From: Candidatus Pelagibacter sp.
GTDB lineage: Bacteria; Pseudomonadota; Alphaproteobacteria; Pelagibacterales; Pelagibacteraceae
Length of the DNA stretch: 39,298 bases
Direction: 5' to 3'
Assembly: GCA_002689925.1 (NCBI GenBank)
Contig: NZIO01000024.1
Coordinates: forward strand, 1-39,298
The position numbers were made by a program, and so were the translations under genes. Of the stretch, positions 7,975 through 21,321 are shown piece by piece. The notes beneath the pieces are model-generated. The model did not search any database and had not been told where the DNA came from. It saw nothing but the letters and a program-made list of their open reading frames with translations. Each line of letters starts with the position of its first letter. The first letter of the stretch is position 1.

Positions 7975-9741
7975 ATGCCAAAATTAATTACAGGTGCAGA
8001 GGTTTTATTTCAAGTTTTAAAAGAAAGAGAAGTTGAATTTATTTTTGGCTATCCAGGTGGAGCTGTTTTGCCTATCTATGATGAATTAAAAAATCATGAA
8101 GATATTAAACATATTTTAGTAAGACATGAACAAGGTGCTGGGCATGCTGCTGAAGGATATGCAAGATCATCTGGTAAACCAGGAGTAGTTTTAGTAACGT
8201 CTGGCCCAGGTGCAACTAACGTAGTTACAGCATTAACAGATGCTTACATGGACTCAGTTCCAATCGTATGTATATCAGGCCAAGTTCCAACACATTTAAT
8301 AGGCACTGACGCTTTTCAAGAATGTGATACTACAGGAATTACAAGACCATGTACTAAACATAATTGGCTAGTAAAAGATGTAAAAGATCTTCCAAAAATA
8401 ATGCACGAAGCTTTTGAAGTTGCAACTACTGGAAGACCAGGCCCGGTCTTAGTTGATATTCCAAAAGATATTCAGTTTGCGAAAACCAAATATTCTACAC
8501 CAAAAAAAGAAATAAAAAGCAATGGTAAATTAAAAAATAATTTCAGTCAAAAAAATGTTGATGATCTGATAAATCTAATGAGCAAGGCATCCAAACCAGT
8601 TTTTTATACTGGTGGTGGAGTAATTAATTCAGGACCCAAAGCTAGTGAACTATTAAGAGAACTTGTAAGTTTGACTGGATTTCCAATAACATCAACTCTT
8701 CAAGGATTAGGCGCTTACCCGGGAGATGATAATCAATTTTTAGGTATGCTTGGAATGCATGGAACATACGAAGCAAATAATGCAATGCACGAATGTGATC
8801 TATTGATAAACATTGGAGCAAGATTTGACGATCGTATTACAGGAAAAATTGATGAGTTTTCTCCAAAATCTAAAAAAGTTCATATCGACATTGACCCTTC
8901 ATCAATTAACAAAATTGTAAAAGTTGATTTATCTATTGTAGGTGATGTAACGGAAGTTATTAGCTCAACTATCAAAACATTAAAAAGAAAAAAACTAAAC
9001 TTAGAAAAATCAAATAAACAAAAAATTTCAAAATGGTGGGAGCAAATTCAAAAATGGAGAAACAAAAAATCACTCGATTATATTAATAGTGACGAAATTA
9101 TTAAACCGCAGTTTGCTGTTCAGAGACTTTATGAACTAACAAAAGATAAAGATGCATATATAACAACAGAAGTAGGACAACATCAAATGTGGGCTGCACA
9201 ACATTATAAATTTAATAAACCTAATAGGTGGATGACATCAGGCGGGTTAGGAACTATGGGTTATGGATTACCTGCAGCGGTCGGAGTTCAAGTTGCACAC
9301 CCAGAAAAATTAGTTATTGATATAGCAGGTGAAGCATCTGTTTTAATGACAATTCAAGAAATGTCCACAGCCGTTCAATACAATTTACCTATAAAAATAT
9401 TTATTTTAAACAATGAATACATGGGAATGGTAAGACAGTGGCAAGAATTATTACATGATAAAAATTATTCTGAAAGTTATTCAGCAGCTCTACCAGACTT
9501 TGTAAAACTTGCGGAAGCGTACGGATGTGTTGGCATTAGAGCAAAAAAACCCCAAGAATTAGATGAAAAAATTAAAGAAATGATTAATACTAATAAACCT
9601 GTGATTTTTGATTGTCAGGTTGACCAACAAGAAAATTGTTTTCCCATGATCCCATCTGGTAAGCCTCATAATCAAATGCTTTTAGGGCCAAAAGACCAAG
9701 AAGAAAACAAAATCACTGGAAAAGGAAAAACTTTAGTTTAA
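7975..9741 (+). CDS. ilvB: Acetolactate synthase large (catalytic) subunit
   Basis: This thiamine-diphosphate enzyme condenses pyruvate with pyruvate or 2-oxobutyrate, the first common step of valine, leucine and isoleucine synthesis. The 588-residue protein has the three expected domains: the N-terminal PYR domain with the catalytic Glu52 in RHEQGAGHAAEGYA, a central domain, and the C-terminal ThDP domain with GGLGTMGYGLPAA and MVRQWQELLH. The ThDP/magnesium motif reads GEAS where many homologues have GD(G/A)S; Glu for Asp is conservative. The small subunit gene follows after one base. ilvB versus ilvI or ilvG is a naming choice. Confidence 0.95.
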   Translation: MPKLITGAEVLFQVLKEREVEFIFGYPGGAVLPIYDELKNHEDIKHILVRHEQGAGHAAEGYARSSGKPGVVLVTSGPGATNVVTALTDAYMDSVPIVCISGQVPTHLIGTDAFQECDTTGITRPCTKHNWLVKDVKDLPKIMHEAFEVATTGRPGPVLVDIPKDIQFAKTKYSTPKKEIKSNGKLKNNFSQKNVDDLINLMSKASKPVFYTGGGVINSGPKASELLRELVSLTGFPITSTLQGLGAYPGDDNQFLGMLGMHGTYEANNAMHECDLLINIGARFDDRITGKIDEFSPKSKKVHIDIDPSSINKIVKVDLSIVGDVTEVISSTIKTLKRKKLNLEKSNKQKISKWWEQIQKWRNKKSLDYINSDEIIKPQFAVQRLYELTKDKDAYITTEVGQHQMWAAQHYKFNKPNRWMTSGGLGTMGYGLPAAVGVQVAHPEKLVIDIAGEASVLMTIQEMSTAVQYNLPIKIFILNNEYMGMVRQWQELLHDKNYSESYSAALPDFVKLAEAYGCVGIRAKKPQELDEKIKEMINTNKPVIFDCQVDQQENCFPMIPSGKPHNQMLLGPKDQEENKITGKGKTLV

Positions 9742-9742
9742 C

Positions 9743-11331
<1,589 letters not shown>

Positions 11332-11352
11332 TTAAAAATATTCGCTTTAAAG

Positions 11353-11381
11353 TTGCAATTATATTTCATTTTTTTTAATAT
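11353..11381 (+). promoter_or_regulatory. Candidate leuA promoter
   Basis: TTGCAA (11353-11358) and TAATAT (11376-11381) are separated by 17 bases in the 70-base gap between ilvC and leuA. The start would fall about 7 bases past the -10 box, leaving a leader of roughly 14 bases before the leuA ATG at 11402. AT-rich background makes this a moderate call. Confidence 0.4.
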
Positions 11382-11401
11382 TAGAGTACAATTATTTCAT
11401 A

Positions 11402-14003
<2,602 letters not shown>

Positions 14004-14009
14004 TGTTTA

Positions 14010-14843
14010 ATGGAAACAAACCGAGATGATTTTGCTATAGCTGTACGATCAGCTTTTTTACAAAAGGGAGCTAAACAGAAATTTTCTTTATTTTTTTTAT
14101 TAGTACTATCTTTTATTGTAATTTTCTTAGATTCCATTAATTCAAATCCAACTGTATATGTCAAAAAAGTTTTAAATGATGGCGTATACAGAGCATCATA
14201 TATTTCTTCAATACCAAGCAGAACTTTTTCTCACTCTGTTGATTTAGTAAAAAATATTTTTTTTGTATACAAAGAAAACAAAGAAATAAAAGATGAACTA
14301 TACGCTTTAAGATCTGAGTCAAAAAAAAAGAACTATCTAACCGCAGAAAATAATATCTTAAGAGAAGTATTAGATCAAAAAATTTCCTCTAAATATAACA
14401 CAAAAACCGCTAAAGTAATTTTAGATAAAGGTGGTTCTTTTATTAAATCTATTTTGATAAACAAAGGAACAAAACATAATATTAAAAAAGGATTAGCTGT
14501 AACTAGTAATTCAAATTTTATAGGTGTTATTGTCGAGACAAATTTTTTTTCATCAAGAGTTTTATTACTTAACGATTTAAATAGTAAAATTCCAATAATG
14601 ATTAGCCCTTCTGCAGAGAATGCAATTTTAGCTGGCACAGGAAAAGATAATCCCAATTTAATTTTTTTACCAAAAAATAGTAAAATCCAAGAAAGTGATT
14701 TAGTTTTTACCTCTGGTAAAGATGGGATTATAAAAGCTGGAATGCCAATTGGTAAAATTGTTAATCAAATAGATGGTTTTGCTGTTTCTATGTTTGTAGA
14801 TATAGATCAACTGTATTTTGTTGACATAATACTTGATGAATAA
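14010..14843 (+). CDS. mreC: Rod-shape-determining protein MreC
   Basis: MreC is a bitopic inner-membrane protein linking MreB with RodA-PBP2. The 277-residue protein has a short cytoplasmic N-terminus, one membrane segment at about residues 24-42, a coiled coil (about 85-120, rich in Lys/Glu/Leu) and a beta-rich periplasmic domain with KGLAVTSNSNFIGVIVE and a SGKDGIIKAGMPIGKI segment. It lies between mreB and mreD. Confidence 0.93.
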   Translation: METNRDDFAIAVRSAFLQKGAKQKFSLFFLLVLSFIVIFLDSINSNPTVYVKKVLNDGVYRASYISSIPSRTFSHSVDLVKNIFFVYKENKEIKDELYALRSESKKKNYLTAENNILREVLDQKISSKYNTKTAKVILDKGGSFIKSILINKGTKHNIKKGLAVTSNSNFIGVIVETNFFSSRVLLLNDLNSKIPIMISPSAENAILAGTGKDNPNLIFLPKNSKIQESDLVFTSGKDGIIKAGMPIGKIVNQIDGFAVSMFVDIDQLYFVDIILDE

Positions 14844-14858
14844 AAAAGGTTTAGAAAT

Positions 14859-15353
14859 ATGTTAAAAATTTTAATAAAATTTTCACCAATAATTCTTTTA
14901 TTTTATGTTTCATTAAGTTCATTAAATTCTTTAGTTTTTTTTGATCTATTTTCATTTAATTTTTCTTTTATTATTATTTATTATTGGGTTTTGAGAGACC
15001 CTCAAATATTGGGTTATGGATTTATTTTTTGTGCAGGAATTCTTAATGACGTTGTTTCTGGTTTACCATTAGGTTTAAGCGCAGCCACATTTCTTATCAT
15101 TTCTTCTACAGCTGCTTATATTAGAAATTTAACTGTAAGAAGAAGTTTATTACTTGATTGGATTACTTTTTCTATATCTGTGCTTATTGCAAATGGAATT
15201 TATATAATTACAATTGGAATATTAACTGATTTATCAGTCGATTATTTAAATTTACTTATAAGTTCAATTGCTACGATGTTTATTTATATTATTGGTTGGT
15301 GTGTATTTGAAATTTTTAATAATTTTATTTTTTTGAACAAACATGAAAGATAG
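14859..15353 (+). CDS. mreD: Rod-shape-determining protein MreD
   Basis: This is a 164-residue, highly hydrophobic protein with about five membrane segments, the length and topology of MreD. The segment GFIFCAGILNDVVSGLPLGLSA matches the conserved MreD core (GFxxGLxxDxxxGxPLG). Its end overlaps the start of the PBP2 gene by 11 bases, in line with the mreBCD-mrdAB order. Confidence 0.88.
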   Translation: MLKILIKFSPIILLFYVSLSSLNSLVFFDLFSFNFSFIIIYYWVLRDPQILGYGFIFCAGILNDVVSGLPLGLSAATFLIISSTAAYIRNLTVRRSLLLDWITFSISVLIANGIYIITIGILTDLSVDYLNLLISSIATMFIYIIGWCVFEIFNNFIFLNKHER

Positions 15354-17316
15354 AAACCCAGAGAATAGATCCAAGCTTTTGAATAGAAGAATGTTCATTC
15401 TATCAATAGCAAAAGTAGTAGTGTTTGGTGGAATAATATCAAGACTATTTTCACTACAAGTTACTCAAAATAAAAAATATATAAGTCTTTCAGAAAGAAA
15501 CCGCTTGAGAGAGTGGAAATTAGCTCCACAAAGAGGAATTATTAAAGATTTTTTTGATAATGTTATTGCAGAAAATTCTCAAACTTATCAGTTACACATG
15601 GTTCCAGAAGATGTGCCAAATTTAAATGTAGTTTTTTTTAGATTAAAAAATTTGATTAATCTTTCAGATTCATCAATAGAAAAAATAACAAAAAAAATAA
15701 AAAAACAAAAACCATGGCAACCTGTAATTATTTCTGATAATTTATCTTGGTCTGAGTTTTCAAGATTAAATATTTATTTACATGAATTGCAAGGAATAGA
15801 AACAGTAGTTTCTTTAGCTAGAGAATACACTCAAAATGAATCATTTTCACATGTTATAGGATATGTTGCTCCTGTAAGTAATAATGAATTAATATCAAGT
15901 AAAGATTTAAGAGAACTCTATGTGCCAGGATTAAAAATTGGCAAAGTTGGTTTAGAAAAAGCACTTAATTTTAAGCTTATAGGAAAACCAGGATTTCAAA
16001 GATATGAAGTTAATGCTTTTGGAAAAAGAGTCAAAGAAATAAAAATAGTTGAAGGTAAATTTGGAAGAAGTTTTAAAACTACTTTCGACTCAGAAATTCA
16101 AAATTTTATTTATGATTTAATAAAAGATAAAAGTGGCTCTGTTTGTGTGATGGATATTTACACTGGTGAAGTCATAGCTATGGTGTCCTCTCCAAGTTTT
16201 AACCCTAATTCATTTGTTCATGGAATTTCAAATAACGAATGGAACTCGTTATTACAAAATGAAAAAAAACCACTAATAAACAAATCAATTTCAGGTTTAT
16301 ATTCACCCGGATCAGTTATTAAACCACTTGTTGCTTTGTCTGCTTTAGAAAATGATGTTATTAGTCCTAAATTAGTTGTTCAATGCAAGGGTAGTGTAGA
16401 ACTCCATGGACATACTTATCATTGCTGGAAAAAGAAAGGACATGGCTTTGTTGGTTTAAGAAACGCTATTAAACAATCTTGTGATATTTATTTTTATGAG
16501 ATTGCTAGAAGATTGGGTGTTGACCGTTTGTCTATTACTGCAAAAAAATTTGGTTTAGGTCAAAACATACTTAATTCGTTAGTCGAAGAAAAAAAAGGCA
16601 TTGTTCCCTCTACAATATGGAAAAGAAAAGAACTTGGTCAGAGTTGGTTATTGGGAGAAACACTTATCACTGGTATCGGTCAAGGATATATTCAAACCAC
16701 ACCATTACAACTTTGTTTAATGCAAGCTCAATTAGCAAATGGTGGGTTTAAAATTGAGCCAAAAATAATAGCTACAAATGAAACTGGAAATTTAAAAGAA
16801 CAAATTTCAATATGGGAAAAAAATAATGTTTTATCAAAAAACAAAAATCAAAGTACTCAAGAAAAAGGCCTTCAAAATATACAATCTTTAGATTTTATAG
16901 ACACACAAGATAAAATAGTAACTTTGTTTAGAAATCAAGAAAATATAAAATTTGTTAATGAAGCGTTATTTGGAGCAACTAATGAAGTTATGGGAACAGC
17001 ATATTCTTCAAGACACTCAAAAAAAGAATATATTTTTGCAGGTAAAACAGGAACTGCTCAGGTTAAAATTTTTACTGACGAACAAAGAGAAAAAAAACTT
17101 AAGAATAAAGACCGCCCATATAAAGATAGGGATCATGCATTATTTACAGCTTTTGCACCTTATAAAGATCCAAATTATGCAATTTCTATTGTTATTGAAC
17201 ATGGAGGATCTGGTAGTTCAATTGCTGCACCTATAGCAAAAAAAATTGTTAAGGTTCTTATAGATAGACACAAAGATAGACAACTTTATAAAACTCAATC
17301 AATCAAAGAAATATAA
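15343..17316 (+). CDS. mrdA: Penicillin-binding protein 2 (elongasome transpeptidase)
   Basis: PBP2 is the class B transpeptidase that cross-links peptidoglycan during elongation. The 657-residue protein has a single N-terminal membrane anchor (about 17-38), a pedestal domain, and a transpeptidase domain with the active-site serine motif SVIK (Ser324, in YSPGSVIKP), SCD (in KQSCDIYFYEIA) and KTG (in AGKTGTAQV). The region between SxN and KTG carries a Lys/Gln/Asn-rich insertion. rodA follows one base later. Confidence 0.95.
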   Translation: MKDRNPENRSKLLNRRMFILSIAKVVVFGGIISRLFSLQVTQNKKYISLSERNRLREWKLAPQRGIIKDFFDNVIAENSQTYQLHMVPEDVPNLNVVFFRLKNLINLSDSSIEKITKKIKKQKPWQPVIISDNLSWSEFSRLNIYLHELQGIETVVSLAREYTQNESFSHVIGYVAPVSNNELISSKDLRELYVPGLKIGKVGLEKALNFKLIGKPGFQRYEVNAFGKRVKEIKIVEGKFGRSFKTTFDSEIQNFIYDLIKDKSGSVCVMDIYTGEVIAMVSSPSFNPNSFVHGISNNEWNSLLQNEKKPLINKSISGLYSPGSVIKPLVALSALENDVISPKLVVQCKGSVELHGHTYHCWKKKGHGFVGLRNAIKQSCDIYFYEIARRLGVDRLSITAKKFGLGQNILNSLVEEKKGIVPSTIWKRKELGQSWLLGETLITGIGQGYIQTTPLQLCLMQAQLANGGFKIEPKIIATNETGNLKEQISIWEKNNVLSKNKNQSTQEKGLQNIQSLDFIDTQDKIVTLFRNQENIKFVNEALFGATNEVMGTAYSSRHSKKEYIFAGKTGTAQVKIFTDEQREKKLKNKDRPYKDRDHALFTAFAPYKDPNYAISIVIEHGGSGSSIAAPIAKKIVKVLIDRHKDRQLYKTQSIKEI

Positions 17317-17317
17317 T

Positions 17318-18442
17318 ATGTATAATAGAGGATTTTCCACAAATAGCATGTCTTTAAAAGACAAGTTATTATCTTTTAATTTAAAATTTATTTTAGTAGT
17401 AGTTCTTATTGGGGCAATAAGCGTTGCATCAATGTATTCAACTGATAAAGGTAATTGGGGATATCATACAATAAGTCATTTATATCGTTTAACAACTTTT
17501 TTTACATTCTTTATTTTTATAAGTTTATTTAAACCTAATTTTTGGTACAAATATGCATATTTTATTTATTTTGTAATTTTATTTTTATTAATTGGAGTTG
17601 ATGTTTTTGGAGTAACAGCATCTGGATCAAAAAGATGGATTAATTTGCTTATAATTAATTTACAACCCTCTGAATTGATGAAGGTAGGGGTAATTTTATT
17701 CTTAGCCAGATACTATAATAGATTGAGTAGAAATGAAGATATAAATAAGGTTAAATATTTATATCAACCCTTGTTAGCTATATTAATACCAATATTTTTA
17801 GTTATTGCTCAACCTGATTTGGGTACAGCTTTATTAATTGCTTCTAGTGGAATAATGGTCTTATGGATTACTGGTTTAAAGATAAAATATTTTGTTTATA
17901 CAGGATTTATTTTTATAGCATCGTTACCTTTTGCAATTGCATTTTTGAAACCATATCAAAAATTAAGAGTCTTGACATTTTTAAATCCAGATCTTGATCC
18001 CTTAGGTGCTGGTTATCAAATAATTCAATCAAAAATAGCTGTTGGATCTGGTGGAATATTTGGAAAAGGTTTTTTACAGGGAACACAAAGTTATTTAGGT
18101 TATCTTCCAGAAAAGCATACTGATTTTATTTTTACATTATACTCAGAAGAGTTTGGTTTTGTGGGTTCCTCTATTCTACTTTTACTTTATGTGCTTTTAA
18201 TTTACTTATTAATTAATATTGGAAGAGATTCTAAGAGTAATTTTGCTAAAATTTATACTTATGGCTTTGCCTCAATGCTTTTTATATGTATTGCAGTAAA
18301 TATGTCTATGGTTCTTGGGTTACTTCCTATAGTAGGGGCGCCATTACCTATTATGTCTTATGGTGGTTCAGCTATGCTAGCTACTATGTTTGGGCTTGGG
18401 ATAGCAATGGGCTGCCATATTAATAAAAGTGACATATCATAA
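17318..18442 (+). CDS. rodA: SEDS peptidoglycan glycosyltransferase RodA
   Basis: RodA polymerises lipid II together with PBP2. The 374-residue protein has about ten membrane segments and SEDS hallmarks: GSKRWINL, LQPSELMK, AQPDLGTAL, and near the C-terminus LPIVGAPLPIMSYGGSAMLATMFGLG. The annotated start at 17318 follows mrdA by one base; a second Met 10 codons in is an alternative. It is the last gene of the mre-mrd run before a 94-base gap. Confidence 0.96.
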   Translation: MYNRGFSTNSMSLKDKLLSFNLKFILVVVLIGAISVASMYSTDKGNWGYHTISHLYRLTTFFTFFIFISLFKPNFWYKYAYFIYFVILFLLIGVDVFGVTASGSKRWINLLIINLQPSELMKVGVILFLARYYNRLSRNEDINKVKYLYQPLLAILIPIFLVIAQPDLGTALLIASSGIMVLWITGLKIKYFVYTGFIFIASLPFAIAFLKPYQKLRVLTFLNPDLDPLGAGYQIIQSKIAVGSGGIFGKGFLQGTQSYLGYLPEKHTDFIFTLYSEEFGFVGSSILLLLYVLLIYLLINIGRDSKSNFAKIYTYGFASMLFICIAVNMSMVLGLLPIVGAPLPIMSYGGSAMLATMFGLGIAMGCHINKSDIS

Positions 18443-18536
18443 AAAATATTAAAGTAAAAATTTATTCAACCAAAAGTTGTGTTTATTTAATTAAAATTTC
18501 TTTTTAAATCAAAGTTTTTATGCTTTAATTAACTCA

Positions 18537-19016
18537 ATGTTTAAAAATTTAAAAAGCAAAGAATCTAAAACATTAAATTATAGTGGGCGTTCATACGTTG
18601 GAGAAACTTTTCAAATAGAAGGTGACATAAGAACTGAGGGCGCCATAGATGTTGCTGGGCTGATAAATGGCAATGTGTACGTCAATGAAATGACTGTAGA
18701 AGAAACAGGTTCTATAAGAGGAAATCTTGAAGTAAGTAAACTAGAAGTTAATGGACATGTAGAGGGCAAAATTATTGCTGATACAATTATATTAGGCAAA
18801 AGTGCAATTATAAAAGGTGATATATTTTTTAGAAATTCTTTAAAAGCAGAAGAAGGATCCGATATTGAAGGTTATATCAAAAGAACTGGTAATGAAAAAA
18901 ATTATTCAGATGAAGATATAGCTATAGAAGAAATTACTCAAAGACCTGAGAAAAAAGAAAAAGCTGCCGCACAACTTAATGCTAACCCAGCAGGAGTAAC
19001 CGAAGAAGCTGTATAA
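18537..19016 (+). CDS. Bactofilin (polymer-forming cytoskeletal protein)
   Basis: Bactofilins self-assemble into nucleotide-free filaments of right-handed beta-helices that organise cell-wall enzymes. The 159-residue protein has a short disordered head, then about 90 residues of repeating hydrophobic/Gly strands (SYVGETFQIEGDIRTEGAIDV, NGNVYV, GSIRGNLEVSKLEVNGHVEG), the bactofilin signature, and a charged Glu/Lys/Ala-rich tail. Lying next to the elongasome genes, it probably works in shape control. Confidence 0.92.
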   Translation: MFKNLKSKESKTLNYSGRSYVGETFQIEGDIRTEGAIDVAGLINGNVYVNEMTVEETGSIRGNLEVSKLEVNGHVEGKIIADTIILGKSAIIKGDIFFRNSLKAEEGSDIEGYIKRTGNEKNYSDEDIAIEEITQRPEKKEKAAAQLNANPAGVTEEAV

Positions 19017-19058
19017 ATTGTCGCGATAAATATATTTAAATCTCTATATAATATTTGA

Positions 19059-20300
19059 ATGCTCTCAAAAAAGAAATTTTCTGTAGGCGTTATAGGCGCA
19101 GGTATCCAAGGGGTTTGTATTTCTCTTTGTCTTATTAAAAAAGGATTTAAAGTAACTCTTCTAGATCGTTCTGAACCTGGAAATTCAGCGTCATATGGAA
19201 ATGCGGGTCATTTTTCTCCATATGCTTCAGTACCAATTAATAGACCTGATATATTAGTTGATGTTCCAGCCATGCTGTTAAGTTCTAATGGTCCTTTAGC
19301 ATTAAAATGGAATTATGTACCTAAGATGATTCCATGGATTATTAAATTTATAAAGAATTGTACCAATAAAAAAATGAAGCATACAGCTAAATACATGCAT
19401 CAAATTCTTGATTTAGCTTTGCCAGCTTATGATGAATTATTTGAAGAGATTGATATTTCAAACTTAGTAGAAAAAAAAGGAATAATGTACTTTTGGAATA
19501 ATCAAAATTTAAAAAGTAGAGAATTAGAAATTAATTTAAGGAAAGAGCTTGGGGTAGAACAAAAACTTTTAAACAAACATGAAATTCATGATCTTGAACC
19601 TAACATAAGACAAGTATACGATGCAGGTGTTTTTTATCCATCAGCAAGACATGCTAGAAATCCAAAAAAAATATTAGAAAAATTATTTGAATTATTTATT
19701 CAAAAAGGAGGTATCTTTGAAAAGCAAAATGTAGAGGAAATAAAATATGAAAACGAAAAACCTCAAATTAAAACAAATAAAAAAATATTTTCATTCGATA
19801 AAGCTGTGATTGCATGTGGTGCATTTTCAAAACAATTAACCGATCAAATGAATGAAAAAATTCCGCTAGATACAGAAAGAGGGTATCATGTACATTTTAA
19901 AGGATATGAACACTTACTTCAAAGACCAGTAGTTTTTCAAAATAGAGGTTTTGGAATTACACCTATGGAACAAGGTTTGAGAGTAGTAGGAACAGTAGAA
20001 TTTGGGGGTTTAAAAAATCCATTAAATAAAAGACGAATTAAAAATCTTGTAAGAAATGCAAAGTATTTGTTTCCTGATTTACCAGAACATGAAGATGAGT
20101 GGCTTGGATTTAGACCAACTTTACCAGATTATCTACCTGTAATTGGACCTTCAAAAAAATATAAAAATATTTTATATGCTTTTGGTCACCATCATTTAGG
20201 CTGGACTCTAGGAGCAATAACTGGAAAAATTATTTCAAAAATTATCAATGAAGAAAATACTAATCTAGATTTAAATCCTTACATATCAACAAGATTTTAA
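19059..20300 (+). CDS. DadA-like FAD-dependent D-amino-acid dehydrogenase family
   Basis: This 413-residue DAO/DadA-family flavoprotein has the dinucleotide motif GVIGAGIQGV near residue 10, ending in LLDRS at the FAD ribose position. Further family marks are SYGNAGHFSP (DadA SxxNAGxxxP), CGAFSK, and the C-terminal RPTLPDYLPVIGPS and FGHHHLGWT. DadA-type enzymes oxidise D-amino acids to 2-oxoacids and ammonia, passing electrons to the respiratory chain; related proteins act on other amines, so the substrate is uncertain. A TATAAT at 19047-19052 lies 6 bases before the ATG, hinting at a leaderless transcript. A 2-hydroxyacid dehydrogenase follows after 25 bases. Confidence 0.87.
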   Translation: MLSKKKFSVGVIGAGIQGVCISLCLIKKGFKVTLLDRSEPGNSASYGNAGHFSPYASVPINRPDILVDVPAMLLSSNGPLALKWNYVPKMIPWIIKFIKNCTNKKMKHTAKYMHQILDLALPAYDELFEEIDISNLVEKKGIMYFWNNQNLKSRELEINLRKELGVEQKLLNKHEIHDLEPNIRQVYDAGVFYPSARHARNPKKILEKLFELFIQKGGIFEKQNVEEIKYENEKPQIKTNKKIFSFDKAVIACGAFSKQLTDQMNEKIPLDTERGYHVHFKGYEHLLQRPVVFQNRGFGITPMEQGLRVVGTVEFGGLKNPLNKRRIKNLVRNAKYLFPDLPEHEDEWLGFRPTLPDYLPVIGPSKKYKNILYAFGHHHLGWTLGAITGKIISKIINEENTNLDLNPYISTRF

Positions 20301-20325
20301 AGAAAGAATAATTTATTAAAAAAAT

Positions 20326-21276
20326 ATGATTAAAATTGCAATACTTGATGATTATCAAGATGTCTCCAAAAAATTTATGAAATTGGAAAAATTTGAAAAT
20401 AAATGTGAATTTAAAATTTTTAATGAACCATTTTCAAACGAGGATGAAGCTATAGATTGTTTAAAAGACTTTAATGTACTTATAATTATGAGAGAGAGAA
20501 CAAAAATTTCTCAAGAATTAATTTCTAAATGTAATAAATTAAAATTAATAATTACAACAGGTATGAGAAACAAAGCTATTGATGTGGAATCTGTAAAAGA
20601 AAAAAAAATCATAGTTTCGGGAACTGAAATTCATTCGAACCCAGCTGCAGAATTAACGTGGACTTTAATAATGGGTTTAGCAAGAAATATTAAGGAAGAA
20701 GTTGACAATATGTTCCAAGGTTATTGGCAAACAACTTTAGGAGTAGAACTTAAGGGAAAAATTTTGGGTATTATTGGATTAGGAAAGATTGGAAAACAAG
20801 TAGCAAAAGTTGGTAAAGCTTTTGGCATGCAAGTTGTTGCTTGGAGTGAAAATTTAAGCCTTGAAACAACAAAAGAATTAGGAATTCTATCTATGACAAA
20901 ATCTGATTTAATAAAAAATTCAGATTTTATTTCATTACATGTTGTATACGGGAAAAGGTATAAAGATTTGTTTACAAAAAAAGAATTTAAAGAAATGAAA
21001 AAAACTGCTTTTTTAATTAATACATCGCGTGGCCCTATTATTAATGAAGTGGACTTAATAAATGCATTAGAATCTAATACTATAGCTGGAGTTGGTTTAG
21101 ACGTTTATAACGAAGAGCCACTATCACAAGGTCACAAATTAAGATTTCTTCCTAATGCTTTTATACTGCCACATGTTGGATATGTTACTGTTGAAAATTA
21201 TTCACTTTTTTATACCCAGATTGAAGAAAATCTACAAGCCTATATAGATGGAAGCCCAATAAGATTAATAAACTAG
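20326..21276 (+). CDS. D-isomer-specific 2-hydroxyacid dehydrogenase
   Basis: This 316-residue NAD(P)-dependent dehydrogenase reversibly reduces 2-oxoacids. The Rossmann motif GLGKIG is at residues 151-156 and the catalytic Arg235 (INTSRGP), Glu264 (NEEP) and His283 (LPHVG) are all in place. Placed directly after the DadA-like gene, it could reduce a 2-oxoacid made by that enzyme; this is inference. It differs from the second family member at 34079-35107. Substrate cannot be read from sequence. Confidence 0.9.
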   Translation: MIKIAILDDYQDVSKKFMKLEKFENKCEFKIFNEPFSNEDEAIDCLKDFNVLIIMRERTKISQELISKCNKLKLIITTGMRNKAIDVESVKEKKIIVSGTEIHSNPAAELTWTLIMGLARNIKEEVDNMFQGYWQTTLGVELKGKILGIIGLGKIGKQVAKVGKAFGMQVVAWSENLSLETTKELGILSMTKSDLIKNSDFISLHVVYGKRYKDLFTKKEFKEMKKTAFLINTSRGPIINEVDLINALESNTIAGVGLDVYNEEPLSQGHKLRFLPNAFILPHVGYVTVENYSLFYTQIEENLQAYIDGSPIRLIN

Positions 21277-21321
21277 AATATATAATTTTTAAAATATAAA
21301 TATTTTGTTATAGTTTTATCT

